Below, one piece after another: positions 6,240 through 15,522 of a DNA stretch of 38,440 nucleotides. Origin of the DNA: Lacrimispora saccharolytica (GTDB taxonomy: Bacteria > Bacillota > Clostridia > Lachnospirales > Lachnospiraceae). The translations under genes and the position numbers were made by a program. The notes beneath the pieces were generated by a model. It made no database searches. It was not told the DNA's origin and saw only the letters and a program-made list of their open reading frames with translations. Within the stretch, counting starts at the first letter, position 1; each line of letters starts with the position of its first letter. The stretch spans positions 1 through 38,440 of the forward strand of contig JACJJN010000030.1 of assembly GCA_016899975.1 (NCBI GenBank), read 5' to 3'.

Positions 6240-8060
6240 ATGGAGTATAACGAGGCACAAAGGCAGGCGGTAGAGCATATGGAAGGACCGATGATGGTTC
6301 TGGCAGGTCCGGGATCCGGCAAGACAGCCGTGATCACCGGACGGACCTGCCGTCTGGTGGAGCAGGGGGTTCCCGCCGGCGCGATCCTGGTAGTGACTTT
6401 TACGAAGGCTGCCGCCAGAGAGATGAAGGAGCGATACCTGAAACGGATGAACCGACCGTCCACTCAGGTGACTTTCGGAACGTTCCATGGGGTGTTTTAT
6501 GGGATCCTGAGAAACGCCTATCGTCTGTCGGGCGAAAATATTTTAAGCGAGGAACAGAAGCAGCGGCTTTTGAAAGAGCTGGTGCATACCTACTGCAGGG
6601 ATACCGAGGATGAGGAAGAGCTGATCGCGAATCTGAACCGGGAGATCGGCACTGTGAAAAACAACCGGATCCAGCTGGAACATTTTTATTCAACGGCATG
6701 CCCGGAAGAGATTTTCCGTACCATATACCGTACCTATGAGGAATGGAAACAGAAGAACAGAAAACTGGATTTTGATGATATCATGGTCTGGTGTTATGAA
6801 TTGTTTCAGAAACATCCGGAGATTCTTTCCCTGTGGCAGAAAAAATTTCAATACATTCTGATTGATGAATTTCAGGATATCAATCCGATTCAGTACGACA
6901 TTGTCCGGATGCTGGCAAAGCCGCAGGACAATCTGTTCATAGTAGGAGATGACGACCAGTCCATCTACCGTTTTCGAGGAGCACGTCCGGAGATCATGCT
7001 CCATTTTCCAAATGATTACCCAAACGCAAAAACTGTTACGCTGGATATCAATTACCGGAGCAGCGGCGCCATCGTCCGCCGGGCAGGAAAGCTGATCGCC
7101 CATAACGAAAAAAGGTTTCCGAAGAATATCACCGCGAGCCATGGACAGGGTGCGGCGGTTGCTCTGCGGGAATATGACACGGTAAAAGAGGAGCTTCAGG
7201 ATGTGACAGACGGAATCCGTGCCTGCGCAGCGGAGGGAACGCCGTATGAGGAGATTGCTCTTCTGTTCCGCACCAACGCGGGAAGCCGGATGGCAGTGGA
7301 ACAGCTGATGGCAGACAATATACCCTTTCAGATGCGGGACCGTCTTCCGAATCTGTATGAACACTGGATTTCCAGGGACATTCTGACGTATCTGAAGCTT
7401 GGAATGGGAAGCCGCAGGAGAAGTGATTTCCTTCAGATCTGCAACCGCCCCAACCGCTATCTGGCAAGGGACGCTTTCGAGAGCGCCCAGGTCAGTTTTG
7501 AGGCGCTGTACGATTATTATGAAGGCAAGGACTGGATGTGCCGTCGGATTGAAAAACTGGAACAGGATCTTCAGCTTCTTGGCAGGATGACGCCCTTCGG
7601 CGCGGTGAATTACATCCGGTTTGCCATGGGGTATGAGGAATATCTGAAAGAATATGCGGCATACCGGAGAATGAAGCCGGAGGAATTTCTGGAACGTCTG
7701 GATGAACTGCAGGAACTTTCCCGCGGGCATCGTACGGCAGAAGAATGGTTCCGGCATATTGAGGAGTACAAGGAGACGCTGGCGGAAGAGGCACGGAGAG
7801 CGCAGCAGGAAAAATCCGGCGTTACCATTTCCACGCTGCACAGCGTAAAGGGCCTGGAATACGACTGTGTTTACATTCTCGACGTGAACGAAGGGGTTAT
7901 GCCGTATCAGAAAGCAGTGCTGACGGAAAATATCGAGGAGGAGCGGCGGATGTTTTATGTGGGTATGACAAGGGCGAGAAAACAGCTGACGCTTTGTACT
8001 GTGAAAGAGCGGTTTGACAAAAAGATGGAGCCGTCCCGGTTTCTGGAGGAACTGCTGTAA
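6240..8060 (+). CDS. UvrD/PcrA/Rep-type superfamily 1 ATP-dependent DNA helicase
   Basis: The 606-residue protein contains the helicase motifs in order. The Q-motif region is NEAQRQAV, Walker A GPGSGKT is at 23-29, and Walker B is DEFQDIN at 209-215. GDDDQSIYRFRGA is motif III, TLHSVKGLEYDCV is motif V and RRMFYVGMTRARKQL is motif VI. Such enzymes unwind DNA 3' to 5' in repair and in clearing stalled forks. At 606 residues it is shorter than PcrA (about 730), mainly because the C-terminal region after motif VI is short. The ATG lacks a strong ribosome binding site of its own and sits 6 bases after gltX, so it probably depends on coupling. The ATG fits the normal N-terminus of the family. Confidence 0.93.
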   Translation: MEYNEAQRQAVEHMEGPMMVLAGPGSGKTAVITGRTCRLVEQGVPAGAILVVTFTKAAAREMKERYLKRMNRPSTQVTFGTFHGVFYGILRNAYRLSGENILSEEQKQRLLKELVHTYCRDTEDEEELIANLNREIGTVKNNRIQLEHFYSTACPEEIFRTIYRTYEEWKQKNRKLDFDDIMVWCYELFQKHPEILSLWQKKFQYILIDEFQDINPIQYDIVRMLAKPQDNLFIVGDDDQSIYRFRGARPEIMLHFPNDYPNAKTVTLDINYRSSGAIVRRAGKLIAHNEKRFPKNITASHGQGAAVALREYDTVKEELQDVTDGIRACAAEGTPYEEIALLFRTNAGSRMAVEQLMADNIPFQMRDRLPNLYEHWISRDILTYLKLGMGSRRRSDFLQICNRPNRYLARDAFESAQVSFEALYDYYEGKDWMCRRIEKLEQDLQLLGRMTPFGAVNYIRFAMGYEEYLKEYAAYRRMKPEEFLERLDELQELSRGHRTAEEWFRHIEEYKETLAEEARRAQQEKSGVTISTLHSVKGLEYDCVYILDVNEGVMPYQKAVLTENIEEERRMFYVGMTRARKQLTLCTVKERFDKKMEPSRFLEELL

Positions 8061-8086
8061 GATATTGTAAAATGATAAAAAATATA

Positions 8087-8104
8087 TTGACAAATAATTA
8101 ACAA
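8087..8104. promoter_or_regulatory. Rex-type redox operator overlapping the ldhA -35 box
   Basis: TTGACAAATAATTAACAA matches the clostridial Rex consensus TTGTTAANNNNTTAACAA at 12 of the 14 fixed positions, with the right half perfect. It covers the -35 box and most of the spacer. Rex is a repressor that leaves DNA when NADH is high, and lactate dehydrogenase genes are classic targets. The two mismatches are exactly where the site doubles as TTGACA. Binding is inferred, not shown. Confidence 0.6.
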
Positions 8105-8115
8105 AGATGTATAGT
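8087..8115 (+). promoter_or_regulatory. Promoter of the D-lactate dehydrogenase gene
   Basis: A perfect -35 box TTGACA (8087-8092), a 17-base spacer and TATAGT (8110-8115) form a strong promoter. A leader of roughly 90 bases follows, with AAGGAGG close to the ATG. Confidence 0.8.
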
Positions 8116-8208
8116 AAGGGCGAAACAGGGAAATACTGCTTCCGGAAAAATGTTTAAAACATGGCAGCCGGAAAGCAGAGAGGTTTTTGATCCAAGGAGG
8201 AACGGCAT

Positions 8209-9201
8209 ATGAAAATTTTATTTTACGATACACAGACATACGATAAGGAATCTTTCAGTAAAGAGGCAGGAAATTATCCGGGCGTGGAGATGGATTTCCT
8301 GAAAAGTACGCTGGCGCCACAGACGGCACCGCTGGCGCAGGGCTATGACGCAGTATGTGCCTTTGTAAACTCTGATGTGGGAACGGGAACGGTGGAAGCG
8401 CTTCACAAGGCGGGCGTGCGCCTGATCCTGATGCGCTGTGCAGGTTTCAATAACGTGGATCTGGAACTGGCTGGAAAATACGGAATGGAAGTACGCCGCG
8501 TACCGGGATATTCACCGGAAGCCGTGGCAGAACACGCGATGGCGCTGGCTCTGACTGTAAACCGCAGAATGCACAAGGCTTACACCAAGGTGCGTGAAAA
8601 TGATTTCAGCCTTGGCGGACTGATGGGTTTCAACTTTTATGAGAAGACCGCCGGAATCATCGGAACCGGAAAAATCGGAGCGGCGATGGCAAGAATCTGC
8701 CGTGGATTCGGAATGAAAGTGATCGCATACGATGTTTATGAGAACGAATCACTGAAAGATTTCGTGACCTATGTGACACTGGATGAACTTCTGGCGCAGA
8801 GCGATCTGATTTCTCTTCACTGCCCGCTGATGGACAGCACTTATCATATCATCAACCGCGAGACCATCGCCAAGATGAAAGACGGAGTGATCCTTGTCAA
8901 TACTTCCCGCGGTGGCCTGGTAAAGACAGAGGATCTGATCGAGGGAATCCGGGCACGCAAATTTTTCGGCGTAGGCCTGGATGTATATGAGGAAGAAACC
9001 CCGAATGTTTTCGAGGATCGTTCCGACGAGATTCTGGAACACTCCACAACGGCGCGGCTTCTGTCCTTCCCGAATGTGATGATTACCTCCCATCAGGGAT
9101 TCTTCACCCAGGAAGCGCTGACCGCGATTGCGCAGACGACCCTTCAGAATGCTCTGGATTTCGAAGCAGGTCTGGAGACCGGAAATATTGTAAAAGCATA
9201 A
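8209..9201 (+). CDS. ldhA: D-lactate dehydrogenase, LdhA type (2-hydroxyacid dehydrogenase)
   Basis: The enzyme reduces pyruvate to D-lactate with NADH, recycling NAD+ in fermentation. The 330-residue product closely follows E. coli LdhA: RCAGFNNVDL near residue 80, RVPGYSPEAVAEHA, the nucleotide-binding GTGKIGAAMA, NTSRGG with catalytic Arg234, a DVYEEE segment, and TSHQGFFT with catalytic His295. Size is normal. The gene stands alone with its own promoter, Rex-like operator and a downstream terminator. Other 2-hydroxyacid dehydrogenases share the fold, but the resemblance to LdhA is strong throughout. Confidence 0.9.
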   Translation: MKILFYDTQTYDKESFSKEAGNYPGVEMDFLKSTLAPQTAPLAQGYDAVCAFVNSDVGTGTVEALHKAGVRLILMRCAGFNNVDLELAGKYGMEVRRVPGYSPEAVAEHAMALALTVNRRMHKAYTKVRENDFSLGGLMGFNFYEKTAGIIGTGKIGAAMARICRGFGMKVIAYDVYENESLKDFVTYVTLDELLAQSDLISLHCPLMDSTYHIINRETIAKMKDGVILVNTSRGGLVKTEDLIEGIRARKFFGVGLDVYEEETPNVFEDRSDEILEHSTTARLLSFPNVMITSHQGFFTQEALTAIAQTTLQNALDFEAGLETGNIVKA

Positions 9202-9222
9202 CCTGACGTACGGTAAAATCGG

Positions 9223-9255
9223 ATGTCCCGCAGCCTGCTGCGGGGCATTTCGTTT
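9223..9255 (+). terminator. Terminator after ldhA
   Basis: An 11-bp stem (9223-9233 with 9238-9248, one T-G pair) closes the tetraloop CCTG and is followed by TTCGTTT. It separates ldhA from the next transcription unit. Confidence 0.7.
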
Positions 9256-9294
9256 ACAGAAAGGATCCTTGCGCGGCGGTAAAAAAGAAAATGC

Positions 9295-9323
9295 TTTCAA
9301 AATACAGGAAAATAGTGTATAGT
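9295..9323 (+). promoter_or_regulatory. Candidate promoter for the zinc-finger protein-polA unit
   Basis: TATAGT at 9318-9323 is a good -10 box. The -35 at 17 bases spacing is a poor TTTCAA (9295-9300). No better start is visible between the ldhA terminator and the gene. Confidence 0.45.
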
Positions 9324-9412
9324 AAGTAACAGAAATAAAAAGAAACCACAATCCTTTGCCGTATCTTCACCCGGATGGCAGAGGGAACAGACAGAAAGGG
9401 GTGCTGCCGGCG

Positions 9413-9772
9413 ATGGAGTGTGAAAGGGCAGAAAAGCTGATACAGGCCTATGTACGGGACAGAATGCCGGAAAAAGAGATGGAAGAGTTCATCGCCCATG
9501 TCCGCAGCTGTCCGGCCTGCTATGACGAGCTGGAAACTTATTTTATCATCAATCACGCCGCCCGTTATCTGGATAATGATGAAACGGCGTCCTACAACCT
9601 GAAAGGACTTCTGGAGGAAGACCTGAAAGAGAAAGAGCGTTCGGTACGCAGAAAAAGACATAGGAACGTGTTTTTTTCCGTACTGATTTTTTTGCTGACG
9701 GTTATGCTGATCCTGTTTACCATGCATTATCTGAATTTTATTGAGTTACCCTGGCTGAAAGGATTATTTTAG
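9413..9772 (+). CDS. Small zinc-finger (zf-HC2-like) single-pass membrane protein
   Basis: The 119-residue protein begins with CERAEKLIQAYVRDRM, then has H-x3-C-x2-C in HVRSCPAC. This is the zinc-finger layout of anti-sigma factors. A basic stretch (KEKERSVRRKRHR) leads into one membrane segment near residues 83-105 and a short tail. The ATG at 9413 fits the zf-HC2 start; an in-frame ATG at 9356 would add residues with no domain character. zf-HC2 proteins usually restrain an ECF sigma factor, but none is encoded nearby. Its stop is one base before the polA start, so the two are tightly coupled. Function in relation to polA is unknown. Confidence 0.8.
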   Translation: MECERAEKLIQAYVRDRMPEKEMEEFIAHVRSCPACYDELETYFIINHAARYLDNDETASYNLKGLLEEDLKEKERSVRRKRHRNVFFSVLIFLLTVMLILFTMHYLNFIELPWLKGLF

Positions 9773-9773
9773 T

Positions 9774-12422
9774 ATGAGTGAAAAAATTGTTTTGATCGAT
9801 GGGCACAGTATTCTGAACCGTGCTTTCTACGGTCTTCCGGACCTGACGAATTCCGAGGGGCTGCACACCAATGCGGTCTATGGTTTTTTGAATATTCTGT
9901 TCCGCACGCTGGAGGAAGAACAGCCGCAGTATCTGGCGGTAGCCTTCGATGTCCATGCGCCGACGTTCCGGCATCAGATGTATGCGGACTACAAGGGAAC
10001 CAGAAAACCGATGCCATCCGAACTGCGGGAGCAGGTGCCGATGCTGAAGGAAGTCCTGAGGGCGATGGACATCGAACTGGTGGAGAAAGCAGGATACGAG
10101 GCGGACGATATTCTTGGAACGCTTGCCGAGCGCTGCGAGAAAAAAGGAATGGAAGTGACGGTCGTTTCCGGAGACCGGGATATCCTGCAGCTTGCCTCAG
10201 ACCGGATCATGATCCGGATGCCGAAAACGGTTCGGGGAAAAACGACCATTGAAAATTACCATGCAAAAGAAGTTCTGGAACGATACCAGGTGGAACCGAA
10301 ACAGATCATCGAGCTGAAAGCGCTGATGGGAGATACTTCCGACAATATCCCGGGGATTCCGGGGGTCGGGGAGAAGACGGCGACAAAACTGATCGTGGAA
10401 TACGGCAGTATTGAAAATGCCTATGTCCATGTGGAGGAGATCCGGCCCAACAAGGCGAAAGAATCTCTGAAAAACAATTACGATCTGGCTGTGATGAGCA
10501 AGAAGCTGGCGACGATCGATACGAATGCCCCGGTGGAATGTGACCTGGAACATGCAAAGATCCGGAATCTGTACACGGAAGAAGCATACGAGATGTTTCG
10601 AAGGCTGGATTTTAAAAACCTGCTTGGAAGATTTGACTCCGCGGCGGTGAAAGAACAGGACAGTCTGTTCATCCGGGTGGAGACGGATCTGGAGGAAGCG
10701 GAAGCACTGTTGAAACAGGCGACGGTGCAGCCGGCTGTGGGGCTGGAACTTCTGGAAAGTACCGCTCATGAAATTCTGGGACTTGCAGTGGCATGGGAAA
10801 AAGACGGAGAGCCGGAAGTTTGTTATATCCCTGCTTCAGAAACGGTGACTGTCGGCTTTCTGAAAGAGAAGACGGAAGAATTGTTTGCCGCAGTAAAAAA
10901 AGTCTGTGTGATGGACATCAAAAAACTTCTGAAGAACGTAAAAAATATCCGTCCGGAACAGGTATTCGACGCAGGAATCGCGGCGTATCTGCTGAATCCT
11001 CTGAAAAATACCTATACCTATGATGATCTGGCAAAGGAATATCTTCAGGTTTACCTGCCGTCCACCGAAGAAATCTTTGATACCGCAAAACTTCCGGATC
11101 TGGCCGCGGTTTCTGACGAGCTTGCCGGCTGTTACGCGGGAAATATGGCCTATGCGGTGTACCGGGTGCGTGAAATCATGGAACAGCGTCTGGAGGCAGA
11201 AGGCATGAGCCGCCTGTATCAGGAAATCGAGATCCCGCTGGCGTTTACCCTTGCGGATATGGAAGAAGCAGGGATCCGTGTGGAGGCGGAAGAGCTGAAA
11301 GCGTACGGGGAACGCCTGCAGGTGAGAATTGGTGAACTGGAAGAGAAGATTTATCAGGAAGCCGGGGAGACGTTTAATATCAATTCCCCGAAGCAGCTTG
11401 GGGTAATCCTGTTTGAGAAACTTCAGCTGCCCGGAGGGCGCAAGACCAAGAGCGGATATTCCACGGCGGCGGATGTGCTGGAAAAACTGGCGCCGGATCA
11501 TCCGATCGTTTCGGATATCCTGGAATACCGGCAGCTGGCAAAACTGAAATCCACGTATGCGGACGGACTGTCTGCGTTCATTGGTCCTGATGGAAGAATT
11601 CATTCCACCTTCAATCAGACGATCACCGCGACGGGACGTATCAGCAGTACGGAACCCAACCTTCAGAACATTCCGGTCCGTATGGAACTGGGGCGTCTGA
11701 TTCGGAAAGTTTTCCTTCCGGCGGATGGATGTGTGTTTATCGACGCGGATTATTCCCAGATCGAGCTTCGCGTGCTGGCGCATATGTCCGGAGACGAGAA
11801 ACTGATCGCGGCTTACCGGCAGGCGGAGGATATCCACAGGATCACTGCTTCCGAGGTATTCCATGTACCTTTCGATGAGGTCACGCCGCTGCAGAGAAGA
11901 AATGCGAAGGCGGTGAACTTCGGGATTGTATATGGTATCAGTTCCTTTGGGCTGAGCCAGGATCTGAGCATTTCCAGAAAAGAGGCGCAGCAGTATATCG
12001 AAAAGTACTTTGAGACCTACCCGGGAATCAAAGGATTTCTCGACGGCTGTGTCGAGCAGGCGAAGGAGCAGGGATATTCTGTGACTATGTTCGGGCGCCG
12101 AAGACCGGTGCCGGAACTGAAATCCAGCAATTTCATGCAGCGTTCTTTTGGCGAACGGGTGGCGATGAATGCACCGATCCAGGGAACGGCAGCGGATATC
12201 ATCAAGATCGCGATGATCCGTGTCAATGAACGGCTGAAACGGGAACAGTTGAGAGCCCGTCTCCTGCTTCAGGTGCATGATGAGCTGCTGATCGAAGCGC
12301 CGCTGGAGGAAGTGGACCAGGTACAGAGGATTCTGGAAGAAGAGATGACGCATGCGGCAGATCTGAAGGTAAAACTGGAAATTGACATGCATACCGGAAA
12401 CAGCTGGTATGAAGCAAAATAA
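9774..12422 (+). CDS. polA: DNA polymerase I
   Basis: The 882-residue polymerase removes RNA primers and fills gaps. An N-terminal 5' nuclease domain (about 1-290) has GYEADD, SGDRD and GDTSDNIPGIPGVGEKTA. The middle domain corresponds to the 3'-5' proofreading exonuclease but its acidic residues are missing: AVGLELLEST stands where an active enzyme has the D-x-E pair. The polymerase domain carries motif A DADYSQIELR (Asp657), the O helix RRNAKAVNFGIVYG and motif C QVHDELL (Asp836). It therefore resembles Bacillus Pol I, which has no proofreading. It follows the zinc-finger gene by one base and is followed by coaE. Confidence 0.97.
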   Translation: MSEKIVLIDGHSILNRAFYGLPDLTNSEGLHTNAVYGFLNILFRTLEEEQPQYLAVAFDVHAPTFRHQMYADYKGTRKPMPSELREQVPMLKEVLRAMDIELVEKAGYEADDILGTLAERCEKKGMEVTVVSGDRDILQLASDRIMIRMPKTVRGKTTIENYHAKEVLERYQVEPKQIIELKALMGDTSDNIPGIPGVGEKTATKLIVEYGSIENAYVHVEEIRPNKAKESLKNNYDLAVMSKKLATIDTNAPVECDLEHAKIRNLYTEEAYEMFRRLDFKNLLGRFDSAAVKEQDSLFIRVETDLEEAEALLKQATVQPAVGLELLESTAHEILGLAVAWEKDGEPEVCYIPASETVTVGFLKEKTEELFAAVKKVCVMDIKKLLKNVKNIRPEQVFDAGIAAYLLNPLKNTYTYDDLAKEYLQVYLPSTEEIFDTAKLPDLAAVSDELAGCYAGNMAYAVYRVREIMEQRLEAEGMSRLYQEIEIPLAFTLADMEEAGIRVEAEELKAYGERLQVRIGELEEKIYQEAGETFNINSPKQLGVILFEKLQLPGGRKTKSGYSTAADVLEKLAPDHPIVSDILEYRQLAKLKSTYADGLSAFIGPDGRIHSTFNQTITATGRISSTEPNLQNIPVRMELGRLIRKVFLPADGCVFIDADYSQIELRVLAHMSGDEKLIAAYRQAEDIHRITASEVFHVPFDEVTPLQRRNAKAVNFGIVYGISSFGLSQDLSISRKEAQQYIEKYFETYPGIKGFLDGCVEQAKEQGYSVTMFGRRRPVPELKSSNFMQRSFGERVAMNAPIQGTAADIIKIAMIRVNERLKREQLRARLLLQVHDELLIEAPLEEVDQVQRILEEEMTHAADLKVKLEIDMHTGNSWYEAK

Positions 12423-12437
12423 GAGGGGATGGTACAA

Positions 12438-13037
12438 ATGAGAATTATCGGAATTACCGGCGGTGTCGGCGCCGGGAAAACGGAGGTAATGACCTATATC
12501 GGCCAGAACTATGACGCTGTGGTGATCAAAGCGGATGAAGTGGGATATGTGCTGATGCAGCCCGGAAAAGAATGCTATGCGCCGATCGTCCGCCTGTTTG
12601 GCCAGCAGATCACAGACGAGGCGGGAAATCTGAACAGAAAGAGGATCGCGGAGCTGATCTTCCGGGATGAAGAAAAACTGGAACAGATGAACCGGATCGT
12701 CCACCCGGCGGTGAAAGATTACATCCGCCGTGCGATCGAAAACGAAAAGAAACAGGGGACCTCCTATGTGTTCATTGAGGCTGCTCTGCTGATCGAAGAT
12801 CATTACGACGAGATCTGTGACGAGCTGTGGTATATCTACGCGGATGAGCGGGTGCGTAGAGACCGTCTTCGCAGGGACAGAAACTATTCGGATGAGAAGA
12901 TTGACGGAATTATGGAAAATCAGCTTTCCGAGGAAGAGTTTTCCGAACACTGCGATTTTGAGGTTGACAACAGCGGGGAATTCGAAGATACGAAAAAACA
13001 GATTGACCAGAGGATGAGTAAATATGAAACTTTGTAG
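12438..13037 (+). CDS. coaE: Dephospho-CoA kinase
   Basis: CoaE phosphorylates the 3' hydroxyl of dephospho-CoA in the last step of coenzyme A synthesis. The 199-residue product starts MRIIGITGGVGAGKT with a P-loop, has DEVGYVLMQPG near residue 30 (D-x-ahe region), and RRDRLRRDRN as the lid. I chose the ATG at 12438 rather than 12429: the AGAGGGG ribosome binding site directly abuts 12429 but is well spaced for 12438. It overlaps the following hydrolase gene by 14 bases. Confidence 0.95.
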   Translation: MRIIGITGGVGAGKTEVMTYIGQNYDAVVIKADEVGYVLMQPGKECYAPIVRLFGQQITDEAGNLNRKRIAELIFRDEEKLEQMNRIVHPAVKDYIRRAIENEKKQGTSYVFIEAALLIEDHYDEICDELWYIYADERVRRDRLRRDRNYSDEKIDGIMENQLSEEEFSEHCDFEVDNSGEFEDTKKQIDQRMSKYETL

Positions 13038-13821
13038 TATTGCCAGTGGTTCCAGCGGAAACTGTATTTTTGCGGGAAGTGAGAGAACCAGCCTTCTGAT
13101 CGACGCCGGGATCAGCGGGAAGCGTGTGGAAATGGGACTGAACAGCCTGGACCGGACGGCGAAGGAACTGGATGGGATACTGATCACCCATGAACACATT
13201 GATCACGTACAGGGACTGGGCGTTCTTGCCAGAAGGTACCAGATACCGATCTACGCCACAGAGGGAACCATTCACGCGATTCTGGAATGCCGGAATCTGG
13301 GAAAATTTCCGGAGGGCATTTTCCATGAAATCCGGGAAGACGAGCCTTTTACGCTGGGAGATATGGATATCCATCCGTTTGCGATCTCTCATGATGCTGC
13401 GCAGCCGGTAGGCTACCGGATGGAGCACGGCGGGCGCGCCGTGGCGGTGGCTACGGATCTGGGAATTTATGATTCCTACATTGTGGACCATCTGAAAGGA
13501 CTGGACGCAGTGCTTCTGGAAGCGAACCACGATGAAAAGATGCTGGAGGTTGGCTCCTACCCGTATCCTCTGAAACGGAGGATTGCCGGTGCGAAAGGAC
13601 ACCTTTCCAATACCATGGCAGGGCAGCTGTTATGTGAAATCCTGCACAGCAATCTGAAAGAAGTGCTTCTTGGGCATTTGAGCAAAGAAAACAATTACGA
13701 GGCGCTGGCTTATGAGACGGTAGCTGCGGAAGTGACGGCAGGGGATAATCCTTTCCATTCTTCCGATTTTCATCTTTCCGTGGCGAAGCGAAGCGAAGTG
13801 TCACCGCTGATTGAGGTATGA
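13024..13821 (+). CDS. YycJ/WalJ-like metallo-beta-lactamase fold hydrolase
   Basis: The 265-residue protein starts with MKLCSIASGSSGNC and has the metal-binding motif THEHIDH at residues 55-61. Further family landmarks are FAISHDAAQPVGY, ATDLG and a C-terminal HLSKENN. This matches the YycJ (WalJ) family, reported to be a 5'-3' exonuclease linked to DNA repair and, in the walRK operon, to cell-wall control. Here it is not near a walRK pair but lies in a unit with polA and coaE, which fits a DNA-related role. Its start lies within coaE. Confidence 0.9.
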   Translation: MKLCSIASGSSGNCIFAGSERTSLLIDAGISGKRVEMGLNSLDRTAKELDGILITHEHIDHVQGLGVLARRYQIPIYATEGTIHAILECRNLGKFPEGIFHEIREDEPFTLGDMDIHPFAISHDAAQPVGYRMEHGGRAVAVATDLGIYDSYIVDHLKGLDAVLLEANHDEKMLEVGSYPYPLKRRIAGAKGHLSNTMAGQLLCEILHSNLKEVLLGHLSKENNYEALAYETVAAEVTAGDNPFHSSDFHLSVAKRSEVSPLIEV

Positions 13822-13841
13822 AGAGAGAAAAGGAGAAAAAA

Positions 13842-14114
13842 ATGAAGAAAACCATTATCACTGTCGTAGGAAAAGACACCGTAGGAATCATTGCAAGAAT
13901 TTGTAACTATCTGGCGGATAACCAGGTAAATATCGAGGACATTTCCCAGACGATCGTGCAGGGATATTTCAATATGATCATCGTTGCAGATATTTCCAGC
14001 AGTTCCAAATCCAATGCGGAGATGGCAAAGGAGCTGGAGAAGGTTGGAGAAGAGATTGGTGTTGTCATCCACTGTCAGCATGAAGATATCTTCAATATGA
14101 TGCACCGTATCTGA
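13842..14114 (+). CDS. ACT domain protein, UPF0237 family
   Basis: The 90-residue product is essentially a single ACT domain (beta-alpha-beta ligand-binding fold). TIITVVGKDTVGIIARICNY is the first strand-helix unit and NMIIVADIS a later strand. ACT domains bind amino acids or similar small ligands. The ATG at 13842, 6 bases after AAGGAG, was preferred to one at 13818. It is followed 19 bases later by the UPF0210 gene, its standard partner in many bacteria. The ligand is not known. Confidence 0.9.
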   Translation: MKKTIITVVGKDTVGIIARICNYLADNQVNIEDISQTIVQGYFNMIIVADISSSSKSNAEMAKELEKVGEEIGVVIHCQHEDIFNMMHRI

Positions 14115-14133
14115 GGCAAAGGAGAAAGAATAG

Positions 14134-15498
14134 ATGATTAACCTGTATGAAGCAAAAGAAACCAATGAGATGATCACCAAGGAAAACCTGGATGTACGGA
14201 CGATTACCCTGGGCATCAGCCTGATGGACTGCATTGACTCCAACCTGGACAAAGTGAACCGCAGGATTTACGATAAGATCACAACCATGGCGCGAAATCT
14301 GGTGGCTGTGGGAGAAGAGATTGAGGCGGAGTATGGAGTTCCTATCGTCAATAAGAGGATCTCGGTGACCCCGATCGCCCTTGTGGGCGGCGCTGCCTGC
14401 AAAAAGCCGGAAGATTTTGTGACGATCGCGGAGACGCTGGACCGGGCGGCAAAGGATGTAGGCGTCAATTTCCTTGGCGGTTATTCCGCACTGGTGAGTA
14501 AAGGAATGACGCCTGCGGATGAGCTGCTGATCCGTTCGATCCCGATGGCAATGGCAAAAACGGAACGGGTGTGCAGTTCTGTCAATCTTGGCTCCACAAA
14601 GACCGGCATCAATATGGACGCGGTCAAGCTGATGGGAGAGATCATCAAGGCAACGGCAGAGGCGACAAAAGAAGACAGTTGTATGGGCTGTGCGAAGCTG
14701 GTAGTGTTCTGCAACGCGCCGGATGACAATCCGTTTATGGCAGGGGCGTTCCATGGCGTCACTGAGGCAGACGCGATCATCAATGTGGGCGTTTCCGGAC
14801 CAGGTGTTGTAAAAAGTGCGCTGGAGAAAGTACGCGGCGCTGATTTCGAAGTGCTTTGTGAGACGATCAAGAAGACAGCGTTTAAGATCACCCGTGTCGG
14901 CCAGCTGGTTGCCCAGGAAGCATCCAGAAGGCTGGGTGTCCCGTTTGGAATCATTGACCTGTCGCTTGCTCCGACGCCGGCAATCGGAGATTCTGTGGCG
15001 GAGATCCTGGAAGAAATCGGTCTGGAATCTGCGGGAGCGCCGGGAACAACAGCCGCGCTTGCGATGCTCAACGATCAGGTGAAAAAAGGCGGTGTGATGG
15101 CTTCTTCTTATGTGGGAGGCCTGAGCGGTGCGTTTATCCCTGTTTCGGAAGATCAGGGAATGATCGATGCGGTGAATGAGGGCGCATTGACCTTGGAAAA
15201 GCTGGAAGCCATGACCTGTGTCTGCTCGGTGGGACTGGATATGATCGCGATTCCGGGAGATACAAAGCCTTCTACGATCTCAGGAATTATCGCTGACGAG
15301 ATGGCGATCGGTATGGTAAACCAGAAGACGACGGCGGTACGTCTGATTCCGGTGATCGGCAAGGGCGTCGGTGATACCGTGGAGTTCGGCGGTCTGCTTG
15401 GATATGCCCCGGTGATGCCGGTGAACCAGTTCTCCTGCGAGGCGTTTGTGAACCGGAAAGGAAGAATTCCGGCACCGATCCACAGTTTTAAGAATTAA
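14134..15498 (+). CDS. UPF0210 (DUF711, PFL-like) family protein
   Basis: The 454-residue protein has the family signature [19 protein letters not shown] near the N-terminus, [16 protein letters not shown], and the Gly-rich [12 protein letters not shown]. The fold is known to resemble glycyl-radical pyruvate formate-lyase-type barrels, but no enzymatic activity is established. The protein has a Cys-containing [10 protein letters not shown] stretch near residue 180. It sits directly after the ACT-domain gene, a conserved pairing that suggests joint ligand sensing or regulated catalysis. AAAGGAG precedes the start. The unit ends at the shared terminator after 15523. Confidence 0.93.
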   Translation: MINLYEAKETNEMITKENLDVRTITLGISLMDCIDSNLDKVNRRIYDKITTMARNLVAVGEEIEAEYGVPIVNKRISVTPIALVGGAACKKPEDFVTIAETLDRAAKDVGVNFLGGYSALVSKGMTPADELLIRSIPMAMAKTERVCSSVNLGSTKTGINMDAVKLMGEIIKATAEATKEDSCMGCAKLVVFCNAPDDNPFMAGAFHGVTEADAIINVGVSGPGVVKSALEKVRGADFEVLCETIKKTAFKITRVGQLVAQEASRRLGVPFGIIDLSLAPTPAIGDSVAEILEEIGLESAGAPGTTAALAMLNDQVKKGGVMASSYVGGLSGAFIPVSEDQGMIDAVNEGALTLEKLEAMTCVCSVGLDMIAIPGDTKPSTISGIIADEMAIGMVNQKTTAVRLIPVIGKGVGDTVEFGGLLGYAPVMPVNQFSCEAFVNRKGRIPAPIHSFKN

Positions 15499-15522
15499 AC
15501 AGAACAAAGCAGAACAAAATAG

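Noticed and set aside
4044-6488. An 814-residue open frame on the - strand opposite gltX and its neighbours
   Set aside because: It is antisense to certain genes (gltX, sirtuin homologue) and has no recognisable domain; it arises from codon bias on the coding strand.
10836-13199. A 787-residue open frame on the - strand opposite polA-coaE
   Set aside because: Antisense to genes with full catalytic motifs; no domain or ribosome binding site supports it.
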